A stretch of DNA of 48,567 bases from a bacterium. Lineage in GTDB: Bacteria > Patescibacteriota > Minisyncoccia > Minisyncoccales > UBA10102. Under the pieces are notes generated by a model. It saw only the letters and a list, made by a program, of their open reading frames with translations, searched no databases and was not told where the DNA came from. The position numbers and the translations under genes were made by a program. The stretch lies in contig JAUYMI010000021.1 in NCBI GenBank assembly GCA_030698665.1, forward strand, positions 1 through 48,567. The letters run 5' to 3'. Of the stretch, positions 1 to 8,889 are shown one piece after another (the first letter of the stretch is position 1; every line of letters starts with the position of its first letter).

Positions 1-2
1 GG

Positions 3-494
3 ACGGTAGAAGCAAAAATAAATGGTTCCGTTGTGGGAAGCTCGGTAACGGCAAGTGGAAATTATGGATACAATCCAAATTTACTTTTTGCTATTGATAA
101 CGAAGGAGTGAATGCCGGGAAAACAGTTGAATTCTATATTAATGGCACTAAAGCAAATGAAACAGCGACTTTTACAAACGGCAATTCTAGCCAACTAAAT
201 CTTACTATTCCTGCACCTACTTCAACTCCGACACCAACTCCGACGCCGAGTGGAAGCACTGGTGGTAGTGGAGGCGGAGGTGGAGCAACAACCCCCTCTA
301 CTCCTACATCGCCTTTGAGCGCGGCCGCGCAGAAAGTTGACGCTAACAAAGATGGCAAGATTGATGTTTTGGATTTTAACTCCTTGATGGTCAACTGGGG
401 GAAAACCGGTACTGGCAATGTTGCTGACTTTGACGGCAATGGCAAAGTCGATGTCTTTGAATTCAACTTACTGATGATTAATTGGACACTCTAA
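3..494 (+). CDS. Dockerin-domain protein, C-terminal part (5'-truncated by window edge)
   Basis: Frame is open from the window start (TVEAKINGSVVGSS...). Thr-Pro/Gly-rich linker (STPTPTPTPSGSTGGSGGGGG), then two dockerin-like Ca-binding repeats DANKDGKIDVLDFNSLMVNWG and DFDGNGKVDVFEFNLLMINW. Confidence 0.8.
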   Translation, partial: TVEAKINGSVVGSSVTASGNYGYNPNLLFAIDNEGVNAGKTVEFYINGTKANETATFTNGNSSQLNLTIPAPTSTPTPTPTPSGSTGGSGGGGGATTPSTPTSPLSAAAQKVDANKDGKIDVLDFNSLMVNWGKTGTGNVADFDGNGKVDVFEFNLLMINWTL

Positions 495-501
495 AATTAC
501 T

Positions 502-1254
502 ATGAAAAAATATTTACTTACAATTTTACTGGGAGCGTTCGGGGTAATGGCTATTGCCGCGCCGGCTCTCGCCGCGACCAGCGTATCATTTACGCCGGTC
601 AATGTGAGCGTGCGCCAAGGACAAACCTTTACCCTTACGATTGGGGTAAACCCGCAAGGAGTGAAAAATTATACCGCAAAAACCGAACTTCACTATCCTG
701 CTGACCTTTTGGAAGTAAAGTCATTCACTTTCGCGCCGAGCTGGATGCCGCTTGCTCAATCCGGTTACGACCTTACCGATAATACGAATGGAGTGTTTAT
801 AAAAACCGCGGGCCACCCGGGAGGTATATCTTCGGCGGCCACTTTCGGAACGGTGTCGTTTCTCGCAAAAAAGAGCGGCAACGGGACGATTACTCTAAAC
901 AGCGGCAACTCGTTGGCGTTGGACGCAAACAACCAGAACGTCTTGAGTACGGCTCCTGTTCAAGCATCCGTTCTTGTGAGCGCCGTGTCAGTGCCAGCGG
1001 AGGAGCAAACAGAAGAGCAAGCCCCACAAATTCAGGAGCAAGAGCCGGGAGCCGAGGAAACTGCTGAGGAGACTCCTTCTATAACAGAAGAGGAAAAGCA
1101 GCCTGAAATGCGGCTTGGACTGGCGGCGGCGATCGGCGAACTCGTTACCTTGGGAACGAACAACGCGCTGGTTGGAATCCTGCTGGCGTTTGTTATGATT
1201 CTTGGAGGCGCATGGCTTGCGAGGCGCTATTTTGCTTCTCGGCCCAAATCCTAA
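502..1254 (+). CDS. Cohesin-domain secreted protein with C-terminal TM anchor
   Basis: Signal peptide (MKKYLLTILLGAFGVMAIAAPALA), cohesin-like beta domain (VSVRQGQTFTLTIGVNPQGVKNYTAKTELHYPADLLEV...), Glu-rich linker, TM helix and basic tail. Confidence 0.75.
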   Translation: MKKYLLTILLGAFGVMAIAAPALAATSVSFTPVNVSVRQGQTFTLTIGVNPQGVKNYTAKTELHYPADLLEVKSFTFAPSWMPLAQSGYDLTDNTNGVFIKTAGHPGGISSAATFGTVSFLAKKSGNGTITLNSGNSLALDANNQNVLSTAPVQASVLVSAVSVPAEEQTEEQAPQIQEQEPGAEETAEETPSITEEEKQPEMRLGLAAAIGELVTLGTNNALVGILLAFVMILGGAWLARRYFASRPKS

Positions 1255-1301
1255 GAGGGCAACTGCTGGTGTTGACATTGAGATTAAGATGTGAGCTCCC
1301 T

Positions 1302-1345
1302 GGGCGATTCTTTTACGGCTCCGCAGAGCTCCGCCTAAATCGCCC
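1302..1345 (+). other. Long hairpin in the 3' UTR of the cohesin gene
   Basis: GGGCGATT (1302-1309) pairs with AATCGCCC (1338-1345); inner stem GGCTC-CGCA-GAGCT. Confidence 0.5.
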
Positions 1346-1367
1346 GCGAAAACCAAGCAGTTGGTTT

Positions 1368-1390
1368 CCGCCCCCTCAAGGGGCGGTTTT
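1368..1390 (+). terminator. Rho-independent terminator
   Basis: CCGCCCC-CTCAA-GGGGCGG-TTTT; preceded by hairpin AACCAA-GCAG-TTGGTT (1351-1366). Confidence 0.8.
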
Positions 1391-1391
1391 C

Positions 1392-1420
1392 TTGACCCTT
1401 CTGATATTTTCCCTTATAGT
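1392..1420 (+). promoter_or_regulatory. Sigma70-type promoter of unassigned short transcript
   Basis: TTGACC (1392-1397), 17-bp spacer, TATAGT (1415-1420). Confidence 0.75.
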
Positions 1421-1426
1421 GCCAGG

Positions 1427-1715
1427 TAGCGAAGGGCTCTAGTGGAAGGGTGTGTATGTCCCGGCGAGGACATCCCGCGAGCAGCAAGAAGGCACGTGTC
1501 GCCACAGGACGTCAGAAGGATGTCGCAAAGACCGCGAAGGCCCGAGGATGTCCCATTGACTGGAGCAGGAACGGAGACGCGCACGTTGGCGCGTGCCGGA
1601 ACCCTCGGTGCAACGCCATCCTTTCAGTAGGAGCGCATATCACTCCCAGTTTGTCTGCCAAGTGCCGGGGGCAAGGCGGCAGGGGACGGGCGGCATAGCC
1701 GTCCTTTTTCTTTTT
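1427..1715 (+). ncRNA. Short transcription unit: candidate structured ncRNA, or mRNA for a small basic Cys-containing protein (ATG 1456 to TAG 1698)
   Basis: Bounded by its own promoter and terminator. Hairpins ATGTCC-CGGCGA-GGACAT, ACGCGC-ACGTTG-GCGCGT, CTGCC..TGCC-GGG-GGCA..GGCAG. Alternative long-range pairing GGACATCC/GGATGTCC. The ORF MSRRGHPASSKKARVATGRQKDVAKTAKARGC... overlaps it. Confidence 0.5.
1684..1715 (+). terminator. Rho-independent terminator of the 1427-1715 unit
   Basis: GGACGG...CCGTCC hairpin followed by TTTTTCTTTTT. Confidence 0.75.
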
Positions 1716-1720
1716 GGATA

Positions 1721-1749
1721 TTGACATTTTCTCTGGCATGCAATATAAT
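1721..1749 (+). promoter_or_regulatory. Consensus promoter of the ribosomal protein operon
   Basis: TTGACA (1721-1726), 17-bp spacer, TATAAT (1744-1749). Confidence 0.92.
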
Positions 1750-1755
1750 TGAGCG

Positions 1756-1839
1756 TATGAAGTTTGTCGTTTACTTGTGAACGACTGGAGTACCAGATCC
1801 CTCATACGGGCTGATACCCCGTGTTTTTTGTGAAAGGAC
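1756..1839 (+). promoter_or_regulatory. rplC 5' leader with hairpin and terminator-like element (candidate attenuator)
   Basis: Hairpin GTCGTT-tacttgtg-AACGAC (1766-1785); ACGGG-ctgatac-CCCGT-g-TTTTTT (1806-1829). Confidence 0.5.
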
Positions 1840-2436
1840 ATGAAAGCAATACTGGGCAGAAAAATTGGCATGACGCAGGTCTTCGCTGAGAACGGAACCG
1901 TGACCCCGGTTACCCTGATTCAAGCTGGTCCTTGTCTCGTTGTGGGAGTGATGAACAAAGAGAAGGACGGGTATGAGGCGCTTCAGCTTGGCTTTGAGGC
2001 GTTGGTAGAGGCAAAACAGATGAAGTCCAAGAACGGAAAGCAATTTCGCCACATTCGCGAGTTCCGCAACGGGGGCTCAGAGCAGAAACCAGGAGATGAG
2101 GTTTCTGTTTCTATTTTTACAGAGGGAGAGATGGTCCAGGTGTCAGGAACATCCAAGGGAAAGGGATATCAGGGAGGAGTGAAGCGGCACGGGTTCTCAG
2201 GGAAGAACGCCAGTCATGGTGTCAAGCACGAACACCGAACCTTGGGGTCCGTGGGCTCTGCCTTCCCTCAGCGGGTGATCAAGGGCCGCAAGATGCCGGG
2301 CCACATGGGAGCTGACCGCGTGACGGTCAAGAACCTCAAAGTGATGAAGATTGACGAGAAAGGGAATGTGCTGGCCGTGAAGGGAGCGGTTCCAGGCCCA
2401 AGAGGGACCTTGCTCCAGGTAGTTTCAAAGCGATGA
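1840..2436 (+). CDS. rplC: 50S ribosomal protein L3
   Basis: MKAILGRKIGMTQVF...GHMGADRVTVKNLKV. Confidence 0.97.
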   Translation: MKAILGRKIGMTQVFAENGTVTPVTLIQAGPCLVVGVMNKEKDGYEALQLGFEALVEAKQMKSKNGKQFRHIREFRNGGSEQKPGDEVSVSIFTEGEMVQVSGTSKGKGYQGGVKRHGFSGKNASHGVKHEHRTLGSVGSAFPQRVIKGRKMPGHMGADRVTVKNLKVMKIDEKGNVLAVKGAVPGPRGTLLQVVSKR

Positions 2437-3062
2437 AGACGTCTGTGTATAACATGGCAGGTGAGAAGACGGGAGAGGTGGAGCTCCCAAAGCAGCTCTT
2501 TGAGGTTGCTATGAATCAGGATTTGGTGCATCAGGTAGCTACTTCCCAAATGGCGAATCGGCGCATTGTGAGGGCCAAGACGAAGGACCGAAGCGAGGTG
2601 TCGGGCGGAGGTAAAAAGCCCTGGCGGCAGAAGGGGACAGGGCGGGCCCGCCACGGCTCCAATCGTTCTCCCATATGGAAAGGAGGAGGAGTAACCTTTG
2701 GCCCTACTGGACGAGAGAATTTTTCAAAGAAGATTAACGCCAAGATGAGAAGAAAGGCCTTAGCTATGGTCCTCACGGCCAAGGCGAAGGAGGATCATGT
2801 GATTCTCACAGATGACGTGAAGCTGGAGGCTCCCAAGACCAAGTTCATGGCGGGATTCCTGGCTAAGCTTCCTTCAGCCATGGGATCGGGTCTCCTGGTG
2901 CTCCCGGGCATGGAGCAGGATCTCATCCGTTCTTCCCGCAACCTCAGGAAGATTCAGCCCGTGCAGGCGCGGGAACTTAACTGTCTGGACCTGCTTTCAG
3001 TCCAGTATGTAATCATGCCAAAAGCGTCAGTTGAGGTATTAGAAAAGACCTTTGTGAAGTAA
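2433..3062 (+). CDS. rplD: 50S ribosomal protein L4
   Basis: RSEVSGGGKKPWRQKGTGRARHGSNRSPIWKGGGVTFGP. Confidence 0.97.
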   Translation: MKTSVYNMAGEKTGEVELPKQLFEVAMNQDLVHQVATSQMANRRIVRAKTKDRSEVSGGGKKPWRQKGTGRARHGSNRSPIWKGGGVTFGPTGRENFSKKINAKMRRKALAMVLTAKAKEDHVILTDDVKLEAPKTKFMAGFLAKLPSAMGSGLLVLPGMEQDLIRSSRNLRKIQPVQARELNCLDLLSVQYVIMPKASVEVLEKTFVK

Positions 3063-3063
3063 T

Positions 3064-3453
3064 ATGGTAGCCTTGAACCCATTTCGTAAAAAAGAAGAAA
3101 CAAAGAAGACCACGAAGGCCGAGTTGATAGAGGAGCCCGTGAAGGAAGAGAGGAAGCAGGCCGTGGTTCGCTTCAGTTCTCTTGGTGTGCTGGAGCGTCC
3201 CCATGTAACAGAGAAGGCCGGTTCCCTGGCCGAACGGGGGGTATACGTTTTTAAGGTTTCCCCAAGGGCCGCGAAGGGGCAGGTGAAGGAGGCCGTGGAA
3301 AAGACCTACGGCGTGAAGGTTGTGGGAGTGAGGATGATTAAGATTCCTGGCAAGTCGATTCGTCTGGGCAAGACCAAGGGAGTGAAGAAGGGGTACAGAA
3401 AGGCGCTCGTCCAGCTTGCGAAGGGCCAGGAGATTGAGATTATGCCGCGATAG
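3064..3453 (+). CDS. rplW: 50S ribosomal protein L23
   Basis: RPHVTEKAGSLAERGVYVFKVSPRAAKGQVKEAVEKTYGVKV; charged N-terminal extension. Confidence 0.95.
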   Translation: MVALNPFRKKEETKKTTKAELIEEPVKEERKQAVVRFSSLGVLERPHVTEKAGSLAERGVYVFKVSPRAAKGQVKEAVEKTYGVKVVGVRMIKIPGKSIRLGKTKGVKKGYRKALVQLAKGQEIEIMPR

Positions 3454-3455
3454 CC

Positions 3456-4235
3456 ATGAAAGGAACTTCAAAGAAAAAGCCGGAACGCAGTCTCCTAGTC
3501 TCCCTCAAGAAGACCGGAGGGAGAAATCAGAGAGGGAGGATCACCGTCCGCCACCGGGGTGGAGGTGCCCGCAAGCTCTGGCGCAGGGTTGACTTTGCAC
3601 AGGAAAAGCTTGGCGTGCCGGGAGTGATCCGAGCTGTTGAGTATGACCCGAACCGGAACGCCTTTTTGGCCTTAGTCGAGCACGAGGATGGAGAGATGCG
3701 CTACCAGCTGGCGGCCCACGGACTCAAAGAAGGGGATTCCGTACTCTGCGCAGAAGAGGTGGAGGTGAATCCCGGCAACCGTACGAGGCTCAAGAACCTT
3801 CCGGTTGGAACCTCGGTGTACGCAGTTGAGCTCATGCCAGGTTCCGGGGGCTCAATCGTCAGGGGAGCCGGGGCTGAGGCCAAGGTGCTTGCTCACGAGG
3901 GAGGATTCGTGCATCTTGCCCTGCCGTCTTCTGAGATAAGGAAGGTTTCAGAGCAGAGTTTTGCCACGGTTGGCATGGTTTCAAATCCCGAGTTCAGGTA
4001 TAAGAATATAGGAAAAGCAGGGAGCAACAGATTGAAAGGTTGGCGCCCAACGGTTCGCGGCAGTGCCATGAATCCTGTTGACCATCCGCATGGGGGAGGT
4101 GAGGGAAGAAGCGGAATCGGTATGAAGCACCCTAAGACCCCGTGGGGCAAGCCCGCCTTGGGAGTCAAGACAAGAAAGCGCAAGTGGACGGACAAGCTGA
4201 TTGTGAAACGCAGGAAGAAGAAAAAGAAGAAGTAG
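3456..4235 (+). CDS. rplB: 50S ribosomal protein L2
   Basis: GGRNQRGRITVRHRGGGARKLWR; MNPVDHPHGGGEGRSGIG. Confidence 0.97.
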   Translation: MKGTSKKKPERSLLVSLKKTGGRNQRGRITVRHRGGGARKLWRRVDFAQEKLGVPGVIRAVEYDPNRNAFLALVEHEDGEMRYQLAAHGLKEGDSVLCAEEVEVNPGNRTRLKNLPVGTSVYAVELMPGSGGSIVRGAGAEAKVLAHEGGFVHLALPSSEIRKVSEQSFATVGMVSNPEFRYKNIGKAGSNRLKGWRPTVRGSAMNPVDHPHGGGEGRSGIGMKHPKTPWGKPALGVKTRKRKWTDKLIVKRRKKKKKK

Positions 4236-4240
4236 AGCAT

Positions 4241-4528
4241 ATGGCACGATCACTCAAAAAAGGACCCTACGTTTCAGAGCGTCTGCAAAGGCGCGTGGAG
4301 GGCAAGAAGCCAGGCGAAGTAGAGTTGATTAAAACCTGGGAGCGTTCTGCCGTCATCTCTCCTGAGATGATCGGACACGCGTTTGCCGTGCACAATGGAA
4401 AGGAGTTTATTCAGGTCAAGCCCACAGAAGAGATGGTCGGGCACAAGCTGGGAGAGTTCGCTGCGACCACCAAGTTTGTCCGACACGGAGGCAAGATGCA
4501 AAAGGAACTGGAACAGGAAAAGAAGTAG
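4241..4528 (+). CDS. rpsS: 30S ribosomal protein S19
   Basis: Start moved to ATG 4241: MARSLKKGPYVSERLQRRV... Confidence 0.96.
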   Translation: MARSLKKGPYVSERLQRRVEGKKPGEVELIKTWERSAVISPEMIGHAFAVHNGKEFIQVKPTEEMVGHKLGEFAATTKFVRHGGKMQKELEQEKK

Positions 4529-4529
4529 C

Positions 4530-5030
4530 ATGAACACACGAGCTTCAGTAAAATACATCAGGATTGCCCCGCGGAAGGTCAGGCTGGTCGCAGATCTCAT
4601 CCGCAACAAGAAGGCGTCAGACGCGCTGACTCAGCTTCAGTTTACGACCAAAAAGGGAGCGGACCCCATCCGCAAGCTTCTCAATTCAGCCATTGCCTCG
4701 GCCCAGCAGCAGTATGAGGTGAATCCGTCTGAGTTGAAGATTGTGAAGATTACGGTGGACGAAGGTCCCAAGCTCAAGCGCTGGCGCGCTCGGGCGCGTG
4801 GTGCCGCGTATCAGATTCAAAAGAAGAGCTCTCATATTTCCCTGGAGCTGGAGATCGGGAAAGCGGTCAAAAAAACCCGGAGTGCTAGCCCGGTCAAGGC
4901 CGAGGAACCCGTTGAGGTGGAAAAAAAGACGGGAGAAGCACGAGACTCCAGGCGCCCTGATGTTCGATCGAGGAAGGCAGAGCAGAGGAGAGGAGGCGTT
5001 GGTAGGATATTCAGAAGAAAAGTGATCTAA
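4530..5030 (+). CDS. rplV: 50S ribosomal protein L22
   Basis: MNTRASVKYIRIAPRKVRLVADLIRNKKASDAL; charged C-terminal extension. Confidence 0.95.
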   Translation: MNTRASVKYIRIAPRKVRLVADLIRNKKASDALTQLQFTTKKGADPIRKLLNSAIASAQQQYEVNPSELKIVKITVDEGPKLKRWRARARGAAYQIQKKSSHISLELEIGKAVKKTRSASPVKAEEPVEVEKKTGEARDSRRPDVRSRKAEQRRGGVGRIFRRKVI

Positions 5031-5032
5031 CC

Positions 5033-5692
5033 ATGGCACACAAAGTTCACCCAAAAGTATTCAGACTGAGGAAGGCCGGCGACTGGATGTCCCGTTGGAT
5101 GACGAAGGGGCGCCCTGCGGGGTTTCTCAAAGGGGATTTTCTCATTCGAGACTATATTGAGAAGCGCCTGCACGATATGGGTGTCGCTTCAGTTGAGATT
5201 GAACGCTTTGCGGGCAAGCTCAACGTGATTATTAACTCTTCCCGCCCAGGGCTCATCATCGGTCGGGGAGGATCGGGCGTTGAGGAGATGCGCAAGGATC
5301 TTATGAACATCCTGAGAACAAAGGCAGGGCACGAACTTGCGCAGGGAGAACTCCGCTTGGAGATTCGGGAGATTAAGAATCCTTGGACCTCTTCGGCCCT
5401 GTCGGGTCAGTGGATTGCCCAGCAGTTAGAGCACAGAAAACCCTTTCGCATGACACTGCGTCAGACCATGAACAAGATCATGGCGAATAAGGAGATTTTG
5501 GGAGCACGTATTGATATTGCGGGGCGTCTGGGGGGAGCTGACATTGCAAGGAGAGAGACAACGAGAAAGGGGCGCCTTCCCCTGCAGACCCTGAGGTCTG
5601 ATATTGACTATGCTTTGACAGAGGCAAAAACGACCTACGGAACCATTGGCGTGAAGGTCTGGATGTACAAGGGAGAGAAGTTTGAATCCTAA
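5033..5692 (+). CDS. rpsC: 30S ribosomal protein S3
   Basis: [12 protein letters not shown]...[20 protein letters not shown]. Confidence 0.97.
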   Translation: MAHKVHPKVFRLRKAGDWMSRWMTKGRPAGFLKGDFLIRDYIEKRLHDMGVASVEIERFAGKLNVIINSSRPGLIIGRGGSGVEEMRKDLMNILRTKAGHELAQGELRLEIREIKNPWTSSALSGQWIAQQLEHRKPFRMTLRQTMNKIMANKEILGARIDIAGRLGGADIARRETTRKGRLPLQTLRSDIDYALTEAKTTYGTIGVKVWMYKGEKFES

Positions 5693-5697
5693 CTGCC

Positions 5698-6108
5698 ATG
5701 TTAGCTCCAAAGAAGGTAAAACATCGAAAGTGGCACAAGGGGAGGTCCCGAAACAGGGACGTGAGTTTGCGGGGAACCGAGGTTTCGTTCGGTGCCTACG
5801 GATTGAAGGCTACTTCGGCACAATGGGTTTCTTCCCGCCAGATTGAGGCTGCCAGGCGTGCGATTATTCGCTACCTCAGGAAGGGGGGTAAGATGTGGAT
5901 CCGTATCTTTCCCGACAAGCCCGTGACCAAGAAGGGGGACGAGACGCCCATGGGAGGAGGGAAGGGAGCTCCGGACCATTACGTGGCCACGGTGCGCCCC
6001 GGCAGAGTCCTTTTTGAAGTTGATGGTATTCCAGAAGAAATGGCAAAGGAGGCGTTTCGCAAGGCCTCAGCCAAGCTTCCCGTATCCGTGAAGTTTATCA
6101 AACGATAA
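5698..6108 (+). CDS. rplP: 50S ribosomal protein L16
   Basis: [11 protein letters not shown]...[19 protein letters not shown]. Confidence 0.97.
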   Translation: MLAPKKVKHRKWHKGRSRNRDVSLRGTEVSFGAYGLKATSAQWVSSRQIEAARRAIIRYLRKGGKMWIRIFPDKPVTKKGDETPMGGGKGAPDHYVATVRPGRVLFEVDGIPEEMAKEAFRKASAKLPVSVKFIKR

Positions 6109-6110
6109 TT

Positions 6111-6293
6111 ATGAAACCAGGAGAGATCAGACAAAAGTCGCAAGATCAGTCAGAGCAGGAATTAAGGAGCCTGCGAGAAAAGCTCAACAGCATGAAGTTT
6201 GACATGGCTGCGGGAAAGGTGAAGAATATTGATGACCTGCGGAGGACCAAGCGCGACATTGCGAGAATTTTAACAATACTCCGAGAGAAATAA
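6111..6293 (+). CDS. rpmC: 50S ribosomal protein L29
   Basis: Position and [44 protein letters not shown]. Confidence 0.93.
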   Translation: MKPGEIRQKSQDQSEQELRSLREKLNSMKFDMAAGKVKNIDDLRRTKRDIARILTILREK

Positions 6294-6294
6294 T

Positions 6295-6531
6295 ATGCCA
6301 AAGACACGGCTCACAGGAATTGTTGTTTCAGATAAGATGGATAAGACCGTCGTGGTTCGGGTTGAGCGTCTGAAGGCCCATCCAAAGTACCTCAGGCGTT
6401 TTCGCACACATACCAAGTACAAGGCGCATGACGAGAACAACGAGTACAAGACTGGAGACACGGTGCAGATTGAAGAGACGCCTCCTGAAAGCCGGGAGAA
6501 GCGGTGGGTTGTCATAAAGAAGATATCATGA
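6295..6531 (+). CDS. rpsQ: 30S ribosomal protein S17
   Basis: [30 protein letters not shown]. Confidence 0.96.
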   Translation: MPKTRLTGIVVSDKMDKTVVVRVERLKAHPKYLRRFRTHTKYKAHDENNEYKTGDTVQIEETPPESREKRWVVIKKIS

Positions 6532-6896
6532 TCCAGCCCGAAACCAGATTGAAGGTTGCCGACAACACGGGAGCAAAGATTATCCAGTGTTTTAGGGTTA
6601 TCGGAGGAACGCGCAAGCGCGTGGCCCAGTTAGGTGATATCATTGTCGCCTCAGTCAAGGTGGCAGAGCCCCGGCGTACCGTCAAGAAGCATGAGATTGT
6701 TCGTGCCGTTGTTGTGCGCCAGAGGAAAGCATACCGCAGGAGCGACGGATCATACATTTCTTTTGACGAAAACGCGGCCGTGATTATTGATGCGAACCGC
6801 GAGCCCAGGGGAGGGAGAATCTTCGGTCCCATTCCGCGGGAAGTAAGGGAAAAGGGATTTGGGAAAATAGCAACGATGGCAAGCGAAGTCGTATGA
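6528..6896 (+). CDS. rplN: 50S ribosomal protein L14
   Basis: Start moved to ATG 6528 (ATGA overlap): [27 protein letters not shown]. Confidence 0.97.
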   Translation: MIQPETRLKVADNTGAKIIQCFRVIGGTRKRVAQLGDIIVASVKVAEPRRTVKKHEIVRAVVVRQRKAYRRSDGSYISFDENAAVIIDANREPRGGRIFGPIPREVREKGFGKIATMASEVV

Positions 6897-7198
6897 AAAT
6901 CAGGAAGGGAGACAACGTTCTTGTTATTTCAGGCAAGGACCGTGGCAGGAAGGGCAAGGTTGAGCGGATTTTGAGAGTTGAGGGACGGGTCCTTGTTGAA
7001 GGAATCAATGTGAAGACCCGGCACGCGAGAGGCAAGCGTCAAGGAGAAAAGGGCCAGATTATTCAGGTTATAGCTCCTCTCCAGGTCTCCAACCTTAAGC
7101 TCGTCTGCCCTCACTGCGGAAAGGCAACCAGAGTTGCCGTGAAGGGTGAGGGAAAGAGCAAGATCAGAGTATGCAAGATGTGTCAAAAGGCCATATGA
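6893..7198 (+). CDS. rplX: 50S ribosomal protein L24
   Basis: [23 protein letters not shown]. Confidence 0.96.
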   Translation: MKIRKGDNVLVISGKDRGRKGKVERILRVEGRVLVEGINVKTRHARGKRQGEKGQIIQVIAPLQVSNLKLVCPHCGKATRVAVKGEGKSKIRVCKMCQKAI

Positions 7199-7755
7199 AG
7201 ACCATGAGGCAGACATATCAGACCGTCGCGATTCCTCAACTGAAGGAGGCCTTCGGGTACAAGAGCGTGATGGCCGTACCGAAGATTGAAAAAGTGGTAA
7301 TCAACACAAGTTTTGGGCGCTTGACCGCGGGGAAAACGAAGGGAGAAGCCGAGGCGCTTGCTGAAAACATCCTCAAGGACCTGGCCGTCATCGCGGGCCA
7401 GAAGCCTTCTTTGACGGCGGCTCGTAAGTCCATTGCCTCCTTCAAGCTCAGAAAAGGGGTTCCCGTGGGGGCAAAGGTGCAACTGAGAAAGAAGCGCATG
7501 GAAGATTTTCTTTCCCGTCTCATCCACGCGGTACTGCCGCGCTCGCGCGACTTTCAGGGCTTGAGCCTGAAGGCGGTTGATGAAGCCGGGAATTTGACGA
7601 TTGGGATAAAAGAACATATATTCTTTCCTGAGATCTCTCTCGAGAGCGTCAAGAGCATATTTGGTCTTGAGGTGACGATTGTGACCACGGCCAAGAGCAG
7701 AGAAGAGGCCGTCAAGCTCTTTGAGGCGATGGGATTTCCCATGGAGAAGCACTAG
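7195..7755 (+). CDS. rplE: 50S ribosomal protein L5
   Basis: Start at ATG 7195; [18 protein letters not shown]...[21 protein letters not shown]. Confidence 0.96.
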   Translation: MKTMRQTYQTVAIPQLKEAFGYKSVMAVPKIEKVVINTSFGRLTAGKTKGEAEALAENILKDLAVIAGQKPSLTAARKSIASFKLRKGVPVGAKVQLRKKRMEDFLSRLIHAVLPRSRDFQGLSLKAVDEAGNLTIGIKEHIFFPEISLESVKSIFGLEVTIVTTAKSREEAVKLFEAMGFPMEKH

Positions 7756-7756
7756 C

Positions 7757-7942
7757 ATGGCCAAAAAGTCGCAAATAGCAAAGTCAAAACGCACGCCAAA
7801 GTTCTCAACGAGGGTGAGCTTGAGATGCTTTAAGTGCGGGAGGAAGAGAGGATACATGAGGGATTTTGATCTCTGTCGCATATGCTTTCGAGAGATGGCG
7901 AATAAAGGATTAATTCCCGGTATTAAGAAATCATCCTGGTAA
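7757..7942 (+). CDS. rpsN: 30S ribosomal protein S14, zinc-binding type
   Basis: Start at ATG 7757; [38 protein letters not shown]. Confidence 0.95.
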   Translation: MAKKSQIAKSKRTPKFSTRVSLRCFKCGRKRGYMRDFDLCRICFREMANKGLIPGIKKSSW

Positions 7943-7943
7943 T

Positions 7944-8333
7944 ATGACAGATCCAATTGCAGACATGTTCACACGGATCAGGAATGCTCAGGCGGTCGCC
8001 AAAGAAGCCGTTGAGATTCCTTCTTCCAAGCTCAAACTGCAGATCGCCAAGCTTCTTGAGCGCTCTGGGTTTGTGCAGGACGTGGAGGTGAGAAAGGTGA
8101 AGGTGGGGCAGGTAATCCGCATGCGCTTAAAGTATGCAGATGGACTCCCCTCAATCGCCGGCATCGCTCGTGTGTCTCGTCCTGGACAGCGGATATATGC
8201 TCCAGCGACCCGGATTAGGCGCGTGAAGGGAGGCCTCGGCGTATCCATCCTTTCAACATCAAAGGGCGTTATGTCAGGATCTGAAGCGCGAGGACAGAAG
8301 CTTGGAGGAGAAATACTTGGAGAAGTTTGGTAA
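7944..8333 (+). CDS. rpsH: 30S ribosomal protein S8
   Basis: MTDPIADMFTRIRNAQ...GLGVSILSTSKGVMSGSEAR. Confidence 0.97.
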   Translation: MTDPIADMFTRIRNAQAVAKEAVEIPSSKLKLQIAKLLERSGFVQDVEVRKVKVGQVIRMRLKYADGLPSIAGIARVSRPGQRIYAPATRIRRVKGGLGVSILSTSKGVMSGSEARGQKLGGEILGEVW

Positions 8334-8334
8334 T

Positions 8335-8883
8335 ATGAGCAGAGTAGGATCAAAACCAATTGAGATTCCTGCCGGGGTAGAGGTGCAGATCAAGGAGAAC
8401 GGCGTTGCCGTGAAGGGCCCCAAGGGAGAGCTTGAACGCAAGCTCCACGATGAAGTTAGAGTGAGGCAGGAAGATGGGAAGCTGATTTTTGAAGTATCAG
8501 AAAACCCAACAAAGACGGAGCGTTCGCTCTGGGGTTTGGAGCGCTCTCTGGTCGCTAATCTTCTTGAGGGGGTCACGAATGGATTTGAGCGCAGGCTTCA
8601 GATTGAGGGAGTCGGATACCGAGCCGTCGTGGAGGATGGGGGGGATCTCGTCATGCAGTTGGGATTCTCGCATCCCGTCAAGTTGACTCCGCCAGACGGG
8701 GTTCAAGTTGCCGTGGAGAAGAGCACGGTTGTTGTTTCTGGCATTGATAAGCAGAAGGTGACCGGCTTTGCCGCTGAGATAAGAAGAGTCAAGCCGCCAG
8801 AACCCTACAAGGGCAAGGGAATCAGGTATGAAGGAGAGATCGTGCGCCGCAAGCTCGGAAAGCGAGCCGCGGGAGCCGCATAG
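8335..8883 (+). CDS. rplF: 50S ribosomal protein L6
   Basis: Start at ATG 8335; MSRVGSKPIEIPAGVEV...PPEPYKGKGIRYEGE. Confidence 0.97.
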   Translation: MSRVGSKPIEIPAGVEVQIKENGVAVKGPKGELERKLHDEVRVRQEDGKLIFEVSENPTKTERSLWGLERSLVANLLEGVTNGFERRLQIEGVGYRAVVEDGGDLVMQLGFSHPVKLTPPDGVQVAVEKSTVVVSGIDKQKVTGFAAEIRRVKPPEPYKGKGIRYEGEIVRRKLGKRAAGAA

Positions 8884-8889
8884 AATGAT

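Noticed and set aside
225-275. Short Thr-Pro/Ser-Gly repeat in the dockerin gene as a functional repeat array
   Set aside because: Ordinary interdomain linker codon repeats.
1442-1630. 62-aa ORF in the alternative frame of the 1427-1715 unit
   Set aside because: Arg/Pro-rich, weaker than the 1456-1698 frame and no clear ribosome-binding site.
1427-1715. Assignment of the short transcript to RNase P RNA, tmRNA, SRP RNA or 6S RNA
   Set aside because: I did not find the RNase P P4 signatures, tmRNA tRNA-like ends, SRP GGAAGCAGC-type loop, or 6S-like pairing of the termini.
7183-7956. 257-aa minus-strand ORF antisense to rplE/rpsN
   Set aside because: Fully overlaps confidently identified L5 and S14 genes; composition reflects antisense of coding sequence; no recognisable domain.
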